The notes beneath the pieces are model-generated. The model had not been told where the DNA came from. It did no database searches and worked only from the letters and a program-made list of their open reading frames with translations. 64,000 nucleotides of DNA from Ruegeria atlantica (GTDB lineage: Bacteria; Pseudomonadota; Alphaproteobacteria; Rhodobacterales; Rhodobacteraceae). The first letter of the stretch is position 1, and each line of letters opens with the position of its first letter. Below, one piece after another: positions 1 through 8,900 of this stretch. The position numbers and the translations under genes were made by a program. The stretch is taken from positions 62,093 through 126,092 of the forward strand of contig NZ_CYPU01000039.1 of NCBI RefSeq assembly GCF_001458195.1, written 5' to 3'.

Positions 1-232
1 CGAAGACGTCGATGCGCAGCTGGGTCTGATCTCGGGTCTTGCACAGCTGTCACGCACGCCGGTTATTGCCAGCGGTGTCGTTCGGACATCAGATGACATC
101 TCGCGTCTGGCCTATGTGCACAACATCTCGGGCGCATTGGTTGGTCGGGCTTTGTTCCGCAAAACGATTGACTTGGCAGACGCGCTTAACGTGGCCGAGC
201 AGGCCCACGAGCCCGTCGCTGAATTCCAGTAA
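1..232 (+). CDS. HisA/HisF-like TIM-barrel protein, C-terminal part
   Basis: This is the 3' end of a gene that enters from the left; 76 codons are visible, in frame from base 2 to a TAA at 230-232. The sequence has the C-terminal half-barrel of the HisA/HisF family: a PVIASGVV strand with its phosphate-binding glycine, then SGALVGRALF, which matches the second phosphate-binding loop of HisA (VGRALY). HisA isomerises ProFAR in histidine synthesis. The visible piece has VIASGV where HisA usually has VIASGG, and no his genes follow, so it may be a HisA paralogue rather than the true enzyme. A terminator follows directly. Confidence 0.6.
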   Translation, partial: EDVDAQLGLISGLAQLSRTPVIASGVVRTSDDISRLAYVHNISGALVGRALFRKTIDLADALNVAEQAHEPVAEFQ

Positions 233-248
233 TCCTGACTTGCACGTC

Positions 249-295
249 ATTGCCCCGGCCTTTCAATTCCGTGAAAGGGCCGGGGCAATTTGTTT
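249..295 (+). terminator. Rho-independent terminator after the HisA-like gene
   Basis: An inverted repeat of about 17 bp with a one-base bulge (attgccccggcc... at 249 and its complement ending at 290) surrounds a short loop and runs into TTGTTTT. It lies 17 bases after the stop codon and separates the gene from fabF. Confidence 0.85.
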
Positions 296-359
296 TGATA
301 CAAGCCGCACAGACGGACCGTCCGGCTAAATGGTGCCGGGTGGGAATGTGCCGTTGCTC

Positions 360-389
360 TTGCCCCCGGACCCCGGGCCGGGGTATGAG
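360..389 (+). promoter_or_regulatory. Weak candidate promoter for fabF-mltG
   Basis: TTGCCC at 360-365 and TATGAG at 384-389 are 18 bases apart, in the short gap between the upstream terminator and fabF. The match is poor and GC-rich, so this is only the best candidate seen. Confidence 0.25.
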
Positions 390-424
390 CGGTTCTCAAA
401 TAGGAAGCAGGCAAGAGGCATTTC

Positions 425-1690
425 ATGCGCAGAGTCGTTGTAACCGGTCTGGGATTGGTCACTCCTTTGGCCAGCGGGGTCGAGAAATCTTGGTCACGGC
501 TGCTGGATGGGGAATCCGGCGCGGGCCCGATCACGAAATTTGATGCCGAAGCAAGCGGTGTCACCACGATCTATGCCTGCGAAGTTCCGCGCGGCGATGG
601 AACTGATGGGACATTCAATCCCAACGATTGGTTGCCGCCAAAAGAGCAACGCAAGATCGAAGACTTTATCCTGTATTCGATCGCTGCCGCTGACATGGCT
701 TGTCAGGATGCAAACTGGCTGCCCGAGGATGAAGAGGACCGCCTGCGAACAGGTGTCCTGATCGGATCGGGTATCGGCGGTTTGGGCTCTATCGCTGAAA
801 CAGCGAACCTGATCCGCGACAAAGGTCCGCGCCGTGTATCGCCGTTCTTTATCCCAGGCGCACTGATTAATCTGGCGTCCGGTCAGGTTTCGATCCGCCA
901 CGGGTTCAAGGGCCCCAACCACTCGGTCGTGACGGCTTGTTCGACAGGTGCGCATGCAATCGGTGATGCCAGCCGCATCATTCGTGCGGGTGACGCAGAT
1001 GTCATGGTTGCTGGCGGCGGCGAAGGCTGTATCTGCGAGATCGGTATCGCTGGCTTTAATGCGTGCAAGGCGCTGTCGACCAAATATGCCGACGATCCGA
1101 AGAAAGCCAGCCGACCATATGATGTGGACCGTGACGGCTTTGTCATGGGCGAGGGCGCAGGCATTGTGGTTCTGGAAGAATACGAGCACGCCAAGGCGCG
1201 CGGTGCGAAGATCTATGCCGAAGTGCTAGGTTACGGCATGTCCGGCGACGCTTATCACATAACTGCACCGTCCGAGGATGGTGATGGCGCTGAGCGTTCC
1301 ATGAAGGCCGCATTACGCAGCGCCGGTTTGGAGCCTTCGGATCTGGACTATATCAACGCGCACGGCACATCGACCATGGCGGATACGATCGAACTGGGCG
1401 CGGTAGAGCGCCTGTTAGGTGATCACGCCAGCAAGGCCACCATGACTTCGACCAAATCGGCCACCGGTCACCTTTTGGGTGCGGCTGGCGCGATTGAGGC
1501 GATCTTTTCGATCCTGGCGATCCGGGATCAAGTGGCCCCGCCGACGATCAATTTGGATAACCCCGCCGTTGAAACTCCGATTGATCTGGCACCCAACGCC
1601 AAGCGTGAGCGTGAGATCAACGTGGCGCTGTCGAATTCGTTCGGCTTTGGCGGCACCAATGCCAGCGTGATCTTTGGAAAGGTCAGCTAA
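425..1690 (+). CDS. fabF: Beta-ketoacyl-ACP synthase II
   Basis: The enzyme elongates acyl-ACP by condensation with malonyl-ACP in the cytoplasmic type II fatty acid synthase. At 421 residues it has normal FabF length. The Cys-His-His active site is visible: Cys172 in VVTACSTGAHA, His313 in NAHGTST and His349 in SATGHLLGAAG. The C-terminal glycine-rich signature SFGFGGTNAS is present. ATG 425 is chosen because MRRVVVTGLG is the usual family start and a gaggc purine stretch lies upstream. acpP and fabD/G are not next to it here; the partner downstream is mltG, which begins on the base after the fabF stop, so the two are cotranscribed and probably translationally coupled. Confidence 0.97.
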   Translation: MRRVVVTGLGLVTPLASGVEKSWSRLLDGESGAGPITKFDAEASGVTTIYACEVPRGDGTDGTFNPNDWLPPKEQRKIEDFILYSIAAADMACQDANWLPEDEEDRLRTGVLIGSGIGGLGSIAETANLIRDKGPRRVSPFFIPGALINLASGQVSIRHGFKGPNHSVVTACSTGAHAIGDASRIIRAGDADVMVAGGGEGCICEIGIAGFNACKALSTKYADDPKKASRPYDVDRDGFVMGEGAGIVVLEEYEHAKARGAKIYAEVLGYGMSGDAYHITAPSEDGDGAERSMKAALRSAGLEPSDLDYINAHGTSTMADTIELGAVERLLGDHASKATMTSTKSATGHLLGAAGAIEAIFSILAIRDQVAPPTINLDNPAVETPIDLAPNAKREREINVALSNSFGFGGTNASVIFGKVS

Positions 1691-2851
1691 ATGTTGCGGG
1701 CTCTTGCTTCGAACGCGCTGACTCTGCTGATTGTAGGCTTGTTCCTGATGGGCGGGCTGGTTGTGTGGGGGCAGTCGCAATACAAGGCCGAGGGTCCGCT
1801 GGAATCCGCCATGTGCCTGCAAGTCAGAAGCGGGTCGAATATGACCCGTGTCAGCCAAGAGCTTGAAGATGACGGAGCCATCAGCAGCGCCATGATCTTT
1901 CGCATGGCTGCGGACTACACAGATAAATCGCAGCAGCTGAAGGCCGGTAGCTTTCTGGTGCGCGAAGGCGCGTCGATGGAGCAGATCATCGACGAGATCA
2001 CAAGCAGCGGTGCCAGCACCTGCGGGTCTGAGATTGAATACCGTATCGGTGTCACGCGCATCCAAACCCGGGTACGCGAGTTGGACCCGGCAACGCTGGA
2101 ATTTGTCGAGATCGCATCGTTTGATGTGACCGACGAGGAAATCCCTGCCGAATACGGTCAAAAGCGTGAAGAAGCCGACACCCGGTACCGTGTGTCTGTT
2201 GCCGAAGGCGTGACCTCTTGGCAGGTGGCGCAAGGCTTGCAGGCGATTGAACCGTTGACAGGTGAGATTGCCGAGATCCCGGCCGAAGGGATGTTGGCGC
2301 CTGACAGCTATGATTTGGCACCGGGCGATGACCGAACGGCCGTTCTGCAAGCGATGCAAGACAAGCAACAATTGCGCATCAACGCAGTGTGGGAGAACCG
2401 CCAAGGCGACCTTCCCATCAGCAGCCCAGAGGAAATGCTGATCCTCGCGTCGATCATCGAAAAGGAAACCGGTGTTCCCAATGAGCGCGGGCAGGTTGCA
2501 AGCGTCTTTGTGAACCGGCTTGAGCAAGGCATGAAGCTGCAGACAGACCCGACAGTCATCTATGGCGTCACCAAGGGTCAAGGCACGCTGGGGCGCGGGC
2601 TGCGTCGCAGTGAGCTGCGCCGTGCAACACCTTGGAATACTTATGTGATAGACGGTTTGCCGCCGACACCCATTGCCAACCCGGGGTTGGCCAGCCTTGA
2701 GGCTGCTGTCGCACCGGAAGAGACCAACTTTGTCTTCTTTGTTGCGGATGGCACCGGGGGGCACGCGTTTGCGGAAACCTTGCAGGAGCACAATCGGAAC
2801 GTCGCCAAGTGGCGAGAGATTGAGGCTGAAAGAAACAGCTCAAGCAACTAA
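1691..2851 (+). CDS. mltG: Endolytic murein transglycosylase MltG
   Basis: MltG (YceG family) cuts nascent glycan strands in the periplasm while anchored in the inner membrane and is thought to set glycan length. The 386-residue protein has one N-terminal membrane segment (about residues 8-26), then a LysM-like region (SGSNMTRVSQELEDDGAIS) and the YceG catalytic domain. The catalytic glutamate is Glu257 in ASIIEKETG, followed by the family block VFVNRLEQGMKLQTDPTVIYG. The ATG abuts the fabF TAA. The pairing fabF-mltG is common in proteobacteria. A strong terminator follows 2 bases after the stop. Confidence 0.95.
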   Translation: MLRALASNALTLLIVGLFLMGGLVVWGQSQYKAEGPLESAMCLQVRSGSNMTRVSQELEDDGAISSAMIFRMAADYTDKSQQLKAGSFLVREGASMEQIIDEITSSGASTCGSEIEYRIGVTRIQTRVRELDPATLEFVEIASFDVTDEEIPAEYGQKREEADTRYRVSVAEGVTSWQVAQGLQAIEPLTGEIAEIPAEGMLAPDSYDLAPGDDRTAVLQAMQDKQQLRINAVWENRQGDLPISSPEEMLILASIIEKETGVPNERGQVASVFVNRLEQGMKLQTDPTVIYGVTKGQGTLGRGLRRSELRRATPWNTYVIDGLPPTPIANPGLASLEAAVAPEETNFVFFVADGTGGHAFAETLQEHNRNVAKWREIEAERNSSSN

Positions 2852-2852
2852 G

Positions 2853-2890
2853 AAAAAAGGCCGCGTCGAAAACGCGGCCTTTTCTTTTTT
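2853..2890. terminator. Bidirectional terminator between mltG and the helicase gene
   Basis: aaaaggccgcg / cgcggcctttt form a perfect hairpin (2855-2882) with an A-run on the left and a T-run on the right, so it can end both mltG from the left and the convergent helicase gene from the right. Confidence 0.93.
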
Positions 2891-4147
2891 TCACGCAGCG
2901 GGACGTCCGCGTGGACGACGACGTTTCGAAGACGCGGGCTTCGATGTCGAATTTGCCCCCTGCGGTCTACTCCCCCGGAAGCCTCCGCGATTGCGGGTTT
3001 TCTTGGGCTCGGAAAATTCTGGCATGGTGCCGCTGGCCACCGGAATTTCGATCTTCATCAGCTTCTGAATCTGGCGCAGCTGATCCACTTCGTCCGGTGA
3101 GCAGAAGGCGATAGCCTCACCTTCGCGACCAGCACGGGCTGTGCGACCGATGCGGTGGACATAGTTGTCGGGCACTTCGGGCAGGTCATAGTTGATCACA
3201 TAGGCAACACCGGGAATGTCGATGCCACGCGCGGCCACGTCGGTCGCGACCAATACGTTGATCTCTCCAGCCCGGAACGCCTTGATCGCGCGGTCGCGCT
3301 GTCCCTGGCTTTTGTTACCGTGAATCGAGGCCGCATTGAAACCATCGGCCACAAGGCCTTTCATCAGTTTCTCGGCACCATGTTTGGTACGGGAAAATAC
3401 CAAGGTCAGAGCTTCCATGTCAGCGGACAGAATTTCGCGGAGTTTCCGCGGTTTGCCGGCCCTGTCTACGAAATGCACAGACTGCGTGATCTTGTCAGCC
3501 GCTTTACCTGGAGGCGAGACCTGCACCCGCTGCGGGTTGGTCAGATAGGATTGGCTGAGTTCTTCCATCTGCTTCGGCATCGTGGCCGAAAACAGCATGG
3601 TTTGGCGCGGCGTGCCCAGCTTGGGTGCGATTTTGCGCAGGGCGTGGATGAAGCCCATATCCAGCATCTGGTCGGCCTCGTCCAATACAAGATGTCGCAC
3701 CGAGCCGAGGTCAACAGCACCGCGTTCCATTAGGTCTATCAAACGCCCAGGCGTGGCGACCAGAATGTCGGTGCCGCGCGACAGGAACGAGATCTGTCTG
3801 CCGATCGACTGGCCACCGACCACGGTGGCCACGCGCAGCTTGGTCTTGTCGGTCAGGTTGCGCAGGCTATCCGCGATCTGGTTGACCAGCTCGCGGGTGG
3901 GGGCAAGGATCAGCGCCTTGGCGGTTTTGGGCGCGGGTTTGCCGGGCTGCGCCAGCAAGTGGTCGATCAGCGGCAGACCGAAGGCCAGCGTCTTACCGGT
4001 GCCGGTCTGCGCCAGGCCCAGGATGTCGTGACCGTTCAGCGCCAGCGGGATGGCCTGATTCTGAATAGGGGTCGGTTGTGAGAAATTGGCACGTTTCAGT
4101 GCATCGTTGAGGGCTGGTGCAAGGCCCAGCATGTCGAAGTCGAACAA
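2891..4147 (-). CDS. rhlE: DEAD-box RNA helicase, RhlE type
   Basis: An ATP-dependent RNA helicase for RNA remodelling, ribosome assembly or cold adaptation. All DEAD-box motifs are visible in order: the Q motif (TPIQNQAIP), Walker A AQTGTGKT, PTREL, TPGRL, DEAD, SAT, then ATDVAARGID and HRIGRTARAGREG in the second RecA domain. The C-terminal tail is basic and disordered (RGGFRGSRPQG... RRRPRGRPAA), as in RhlE proteins. The start is chosen as TTG at 4147: it gives the N-terminus MFDFDMLGL and has AAAGGA at 4155-4160, 7 bases upstream. A longer reading to a TTG at 4171 lacks such a site. About 418 residues. Confidence 0.93.
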   Translation of the reverse strand: MFDFDMLGLAPALNDALKRANFSQPTPIQNQAIPLALNGHDILGLAQTGTGKTLAFGLPLIDHLLAQPGKPAPKTAKALILAPTRELVNQIADSLRNLTDKTKLRVATVVGGQSIGRQISFLSRGTDILVATPGRLIDLMERGAVDLGSVRHLVLDEADQMLDMGFIHALRKIAPKLGTPRQTMLFSATMPKQMEELSQSYLTNPQRVQVSPPGKAADKITQSVHFVDRAGKPRKLREILSADMEALTLVFSRTKHGAEKLMKGLVADGFNAASIHGNKSQGQRDRAIKAFRAGEINVLVATDVAARGIDIPGVAYVINYDLPEVPDNYVHRIGRTARAGREGEAIAFCSPDEVDQLRQIQKLMKIEIPVASGTMPEFSEPKKTRNRGGFRGSRPQGANSTSKPASSKRRRPRGRPAA

Positions 4148-4711
4148 ATAACTATCCTTTGTAATCCGCAAGGCGATAGCCGCGCGGACAAGACGTGTCT
4201 GGCCACGCAGCGCGTGACCGGCAGGGTTTCCGCTAAACCTCGGGACGTGCAGGCGAACCCTGCGCCATCTGGCGTCGCGTCAAGAACCCTGCGTGAATGG
4301 GAACTAGGAGATGTAGTGATGCGCTGTGGGGTCTGCTACGACCGTCAATGCTCACGCGTCAGCGCTGTCTTAAGGTGGCACATGCTAGTTTTGCTAACAA
4401 TTGTCAAGGCATGAACTGTGAAGTGGGAACATGTACCTGCCGCGGCCGTCAGGGATCGGATTGTTCAAATAGAAGAACCCGAGTTACTTCTGGGGCTTCT
4501 ACCCTGAAATTGGAACTTGGTGAAAAGCCCATCCTTGCGGGCGAAGTTTTGGCCAGCTTTGAACCTTCCGAGCCATTTCTTTTTCTCGGCGATACGTAAC
4601 GTTGTAATCACGGAGCTCAACCACTGACGACCGTCTCCCACATGGCCCTATCAGTAAAGGTCTCTTAACTATCAGCGCACGTCACCCTCTGCGCCGCTGT
4701 TGCGCAAAGCA
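4148..4711. other. Non-coding or decayed stretch upstream of the GTA remnant
   Basis: About 560 bases between the helicase start and the promoter of g1. Short open frames exist (for example 4297-4599 on the plus strand) but they have no recognisable domain, signal or ribosome site and overlap one another. The helicase promoter must lie at the left end. Otherwise I see nothing that can be named; it may be eroded GTA-flanking DNA. Confidence 0.5.
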
Positions 4712-4740
4712 TTGACTTTGTGGACTTTCTCGCGTATAAG
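4712..4740 (+). promoter_or_regulatory. Sigma-70-type promoter ahead of GTA gene g1
   Basis: TTGACT at 4712-4717 and TATAAG at 4735-4740 are separated by exactly 17 bases, a near-consensus housekeeping promoter. Transcription should start near 4747. The first gene downstream is g1, the first gene of GTA clusters. A hairpin with a T-run lies only about 20-50 bases after the start site. Confidence 0.7.
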
Positions 4741-4766
4741 TTGTGTCATGCTAAAAGATGTGAGCG

Positions 4767-4797
4767 ACGGCCGCGGGGCGACCCGGTGGCCGTTTTT
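4767..4797 (+). terminator. Hairpin with T-run between the promoter and g1
   Basis: acggcc (4767-4772) pairs with ggccgt (4788-4793), with further GC pairs inside, and TTTTT follows at 4793-4797. It resembles an intrinsic terminator. It would end a transcript of about 50 nt from the promoter at 4712-4740, so it is either an attenuator for g1 or the end of a very small RNA. Confidence 0.6.
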
Positions 4798-4844
4798 CGT
4801 TTCTCTCGTGCGGAGATCACTCACGCATGAGGTCACAGGCACAC

Positions 4845-5189
4845 ATGACTTTGATTACCCTGGAAGAGCGGATGTCCCAGACGGCTGATTTGTTGCAGTC
4901 GCTTGAGAGATCCATTCGCGATCTGCGCCAAGCAGCGGAAGAACTGCGCAAACAGATCGGTGCCGGGGAAGATGCAGATCTTGCTGGTTCAGCCAAGCAA
5001 TTCGGGCAGTTAGAGGGGCTGATCCGAAGTTGTCAGAAAGTGGAGACAAGCTTTGTCGAACAACATCATAAACAAGCCGGAATTGCCCAAGGGGGGTATG
5101 CGCTCGACCTTGAGCACGCTCGATTTCAGATTGGGTGCAGGCTGGCTCGCCTCCGCGCCTGCTGCGGTTCGGGACAGATTTCTGAGTGA
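4845..5189 (+). CDS. GTA gene g1, small terminase-like protein
   Basis: The product matches g1 of the Rhodobacter-type gene transfer agent, whose product in R. capsulatus has been described as the small terminase subunit (DNA recognition for packaging). The 114-residue protein begins with a heptad-rich helix (SQTADLLQSLERSIRDLRQAAEELRKQ) and ends with the conserved block IAQGGYALDLEHARFQIGCRLARLR. ATG 4845 is preferred; an upstream in-frame ATG at 4827 adds six residues. The frame is intact although its partner, the large terminase, is destroyed. The 3' end overlaps the beginning of the g2 remnant in another frame. With no packaging machinery left, its present function is doubtful. Confidence 0.75.
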   Translation: MTLITLEERMSQTADLLQSLERSIRDLRQAAEELRKQIGAGEDADLAGSAKQFGQLEGLIRSCQKVETSFVEQHHKQAGIAQGGYALDLEHARFQIGCRLARLRACCGSGQISE

Positions 5190-5877
5190 GATCGGGGAGT
5201 GGGGGCTGTGCGCCCTCCCTTTCCTGTTCGAGTTCTGGGCGCTGCCGCATCAGTTGCCGTCCGAAGGCTACTGGCGGTCCTGGGCATCATGGGCGGGCGT
5301 GGGGCGGGTAAGACGCGGGCCGGAGCCGAATGGGTGCGACAGGTAGTCGAGGGGTCTTTGCCGCTGGATCGCGGCGAGGCGCGTCGTGTGGCGTTGGTGG
5401 GTGAGACCTTCGATCAGGTGCGCGATGTGATGATCTTTGGCGATAGCGGGATTCTGCAGTGTTCTCCGCCGGATCGGCGACCTGTCTGGAAGGCGTCGGA
5501 ACGGAAACTGATCTGGCCAAACGGAGCAGAGGTGCAAGCGTTTTCAGCGCATGATCCCGAAAGGTTGCGCGGGCCTCAGTTCGATGCAGCCTAGGTGGAT
5601 GAGTTGGCCAAGTGGAAGAAGGCTGGCGAGACCTGGGATATGCTGCAACTTGCGCTGCGCTTGGGGGAGCGGCCTCGGGTCTGTGTGACGACCACGCCTG
5701 GGAATGTGAAGGTTTTGAGGGAATTGCTGGCGTCGCCCTCCACCGTGCAAACCTATGCGCCGACTGAGGCGAACCGGGCCAATCTGGCGGATTCGTTTCT
5801 GGAAGAGGTACGCGCGCGCTAAGCGGGCACGCGGCGCGAGTTGAGAATGTACCAGATTTGGACCGTATTCTTGTGGC
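5098..5877 (+). pseudogene. GTA large terminase (g2), broken and 3'-deleted
   Basis: The large terminase is the ATPase/nuclease that packages DNA into GTA heads. Recognisable pieces are PFLFEFWALP (5215-5250), Walker A GGRGAGKTRAGAEW, LVGETFDQVRDV, a WPNGAEVQAFSAHDPERLRGPQFD block, VDELAKWKKA, TTTPGNVKVL, and NVPDLDRILVAL (about 5847-5882). They need at least four repairs. There is a one-base loss at about 5284 just before Walker A, a TAG at 5592-5594 where Trp is expected (DAA-stop-VDELAKW), a TAA at 5820-5822 where Tyr is expected (stop-AGTRRE), and a small deletion with frame change at about 5825-5843. The rest of the gene, including the nuclease domain, is gone: at about 5877 the sequence jumps into g15. 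ATG 5098 is a guess based on the upstream GGGGGG. Confidence 0.85.
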
Positions 5878-5928
5878 ACTGTCGCGGGTCTTTCCACGGC
5901 AATCATTGGCCGGGCCGTCGGCGCGACT

Positions 5929-8900
5929 TTGGGGCGGGTCATCGACCAGCGGTTGATGAGTCAATCTGTGATGGGTGGCGGCAGCGAAGTTGTCGAAACC
6001 GGGCGTCTGGATCGTTTCCGCCTGACCGAAACTGGTGAAGGCGCTTCGGTCACTACCGTGTTCGGCCGTATGCGTGTCGGTGGGCAGATTATCTGGGCAT
6101 CGGACTTTCTGGAAACCCGCAGCACCAGCACGACAACCCAATCCACGCGGGGTGGAAAAGGGTCGCGGCGGCCAAGCTCGGCCACAACAACCACGACCAC
6201 ACATACCTACAGCTATTCGGTCTCGCTGGCGATTGCCTTGGGCGCTGGGCAGATCTCTGACATCTCGCGTATCTGGGCCGATGGTGAAGAGCTTGAGCGC
6301 GCCGGGCTGAATATGCGCCTGTACAAGGGCACGGACAATCAATTGCCTGACCCGTTGATCGAGGCGGTTGAGGGCACCGGGCAGGTCCCTGCGTACCGGG
6401 GCACGGCTTATGTGGTGATCGAGGACTTTCAGCTTGCCGCGTTCGGCAACCGCGTCCCGCAGTTTTCCTTTGAGGTTGTCCGACAAGAACAGCCGGGGCT
6501 GCCAGACACGCCCGGTGCCGTGTCCCGAATCGTGCGCGGCGTTGCGATGATCCCGGGTACGGGTGAATATTCTCTGGCCAGCAGGCAGGTAAATTATTCC
6601 AAAGGGCAGGGGCAAAGCTGGGCTGCGAACGTGCATTCGGCTTCGGGCGTTTCTGATCTGGTTACCTCGACCCACGCGCTGAATGCCGAATTGCCCGCCT
6701 GCGATGCGGTATCGCTCGTCGTGTCGTGGTTTGGCGACGATCTGCGGTGCGGTCAGTGCAAGGTGCAGCCAAAAGTCCTGCACAAAGAGTTTGATGGCGA
6801 AAACATGCCGTGGAGGGTATCAGGCGTATCCCGGGCGGCTGCCCAGATTGTTCAGATTGAAAACGATCGACCTGTATATGGGGCGACACCTGCGGATTCG
6901 TCCGTGGTCGAGGCGATCCGGCATCTGAACACATCCGGCAAGCGGGTGATGTTCTATCCCTTCATCCTGATGGACCAGTTGCGCGGCAATGGCCTGCCGG
7001 ATCCGTGGTCCGATGCCACCGATCAACCGCACCTGCCATGGCGAGGACGGATCACGCTGAGCGAAGCACCAGGCCGCAACGGGTCCCCAGATAAGACAGC
7101 CGGGGCCGATGCGCAGGTTGCGCAATTCTTTGGCCAGGCCCGCGCAGGTGACTTTGTCGTCGGCGATGGCATCGTCACCTATACCGGCGCGCAGGAATGG
7201 GGTTTGTTCCGGTTTATTTTGCACTATGCGGCGCTCTGCAAGGCAGCCGGTGGAGTGGCGTCGTTCTGCATCGCATCCGAGATGCGCGGCCTGACGCAGA
7301 TCAGGGGCGCGACCGGGTTTCCGGCAGTGACGCAGATGCAAATCCTCGCGGCGGAAGTGCGCAAAATCCTCGGGCCGGACACCAAAATCGGCTATGCGGC
7401 CGACTGGAGCGAGTATTTCGGTTACAAACCAGTCGATGCTGGCAGCGACCGGTACTTTCATCTGGATCCGCTTTGGGCCGATGACAATATCGACTTTGTC
7501 GGTATCGACAATTACATGCCGCTGTCCGATTGGCGGGACAGAGAGGATCACGTCGACGCCAAAGCGGGCGTAGATGCGATCTATGATCTGGACTACCTGC
7601 GCGGCAATGTTGAAGGTGGGGAAGGGTACGACTGGTACTACGCCTCGACCGAGGAATCCAAAGCGCAAATTCGGTCTGTGATCGAAGATCAGGCGCATGA
7701 TGAGGCCTGGATCTGGCGATACAAGGATATACGCAACTGGTGGTCGCAACCACATCACGAACGGATCGGAGGCGTGCGTCAAGCCAATCGGACCGCATGG
7801 GTGCCTGGGTCCAAGCCGATCTGGTTCACGGAATTGGGTTGTGCGGCCATCGACAAAGGCACCAATCAGCCGAACAGGTTTCTGGACCCGAAATCCTCGG
7901 AATCCAAGTTGCCACGCTATTCCAACGGTCTGCGGGATGATTTCATTCAGGTGCAATATCTCAAGGCGATTTTGGGCTATTGGTCCGAGGCAAAAAACAA
8001 CCCGGTTTCCAATACTTACGGCGGCCGCATGATTGATCTGTCCAACGCCTATGTCTGGGCCTGGGATGCGAGACCATATCCAACCTTCCCGAACCTGCAA
8101 AGCCAGTGGAGTGATAGCGAGAATTACGCGCGAGGGCATTGGTTGAACGGGCGGTCGGGGTCGCGCACGCTGGCATCGGTAGTGACCGAGATTTGTCACG
8201 GGGCTGGTGTGACCGACATCGACACGTCGCGCCTTTATGGTGTGGTGCGGGGCTATGCTATCGAACAGGTCTCGGACGCGCGATCAGCTTTGCAGCCGCT
8301 GATGCTGCGCTATGGTTTCGACGCAATCGAGCGGGATGGCGTATTGCGGTTTCAGATGCGCAATGGGCAACGCGCCATCACGCTGGATCAGAAACATCTG
8401 GCGCTCAGCTCTGATATTGAGGCCGGTATCGAACATCGCCGCGAAGCCGAGGCTGAAATGACTGGCCGGGTGCGCCTGCGGTTTGTCCAATCGGATGGGG
8501 ATCATGACATCGTCGCGGAAGAGGCCGTTCTGCCCGACACGCGGACCCATTCGGTGTCTGTCAACGAGATGCCCCTGTCCATGACACGTGCCGAAGGTCG
8601 CCAGACCGCGGAACGGTGGCTAAGCGAGGCGCGGGTGTCCCGCGAAACCGTGCGCTTTGCGCTGCCGCCTTCGTTGGGGCACATCGGCGCGGGGGATGTC
8701 GTCAGCCTGGATGAGGGCGGACAGGGTGCGCGTTTCAGGATCGATCGACTGGAGCAAGCCGAGATGCAACTGGCGGATGCCGTTCGGATCGAACCGGGAA
8801 TATACGCGCCGTCTGACCTGCCTGATGACCTAGTCTCGACCAAGCCCTTTGTCGCCCCGGTTCCGGTTCTGCCGGTGTTCATGGATCTACCGCTGATTAC

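Noticed and set aside
1415..2791. 458-residue open frame antisense to mltG
   Set aside because: MltG on the plus strand has full family motifs; the antisense frame has none.
4297..4599. 100-residue open frame upstream of the GTA remnant
   Set aside because: No domain, no ribosome site and low-quality composition; overlaps another short frame.
5199..5594. Terminase fragment read as a separate intact small gene
   Set aside because: Homology continues on both sides through a frameshift and a nonsense codon, so it is part of one broken gene.
5287..6783. 498-residue open frame on the minus strand over the GTA remnant
   Set aside because: Shadow of the terminase and g15 sequence; no domain seen.
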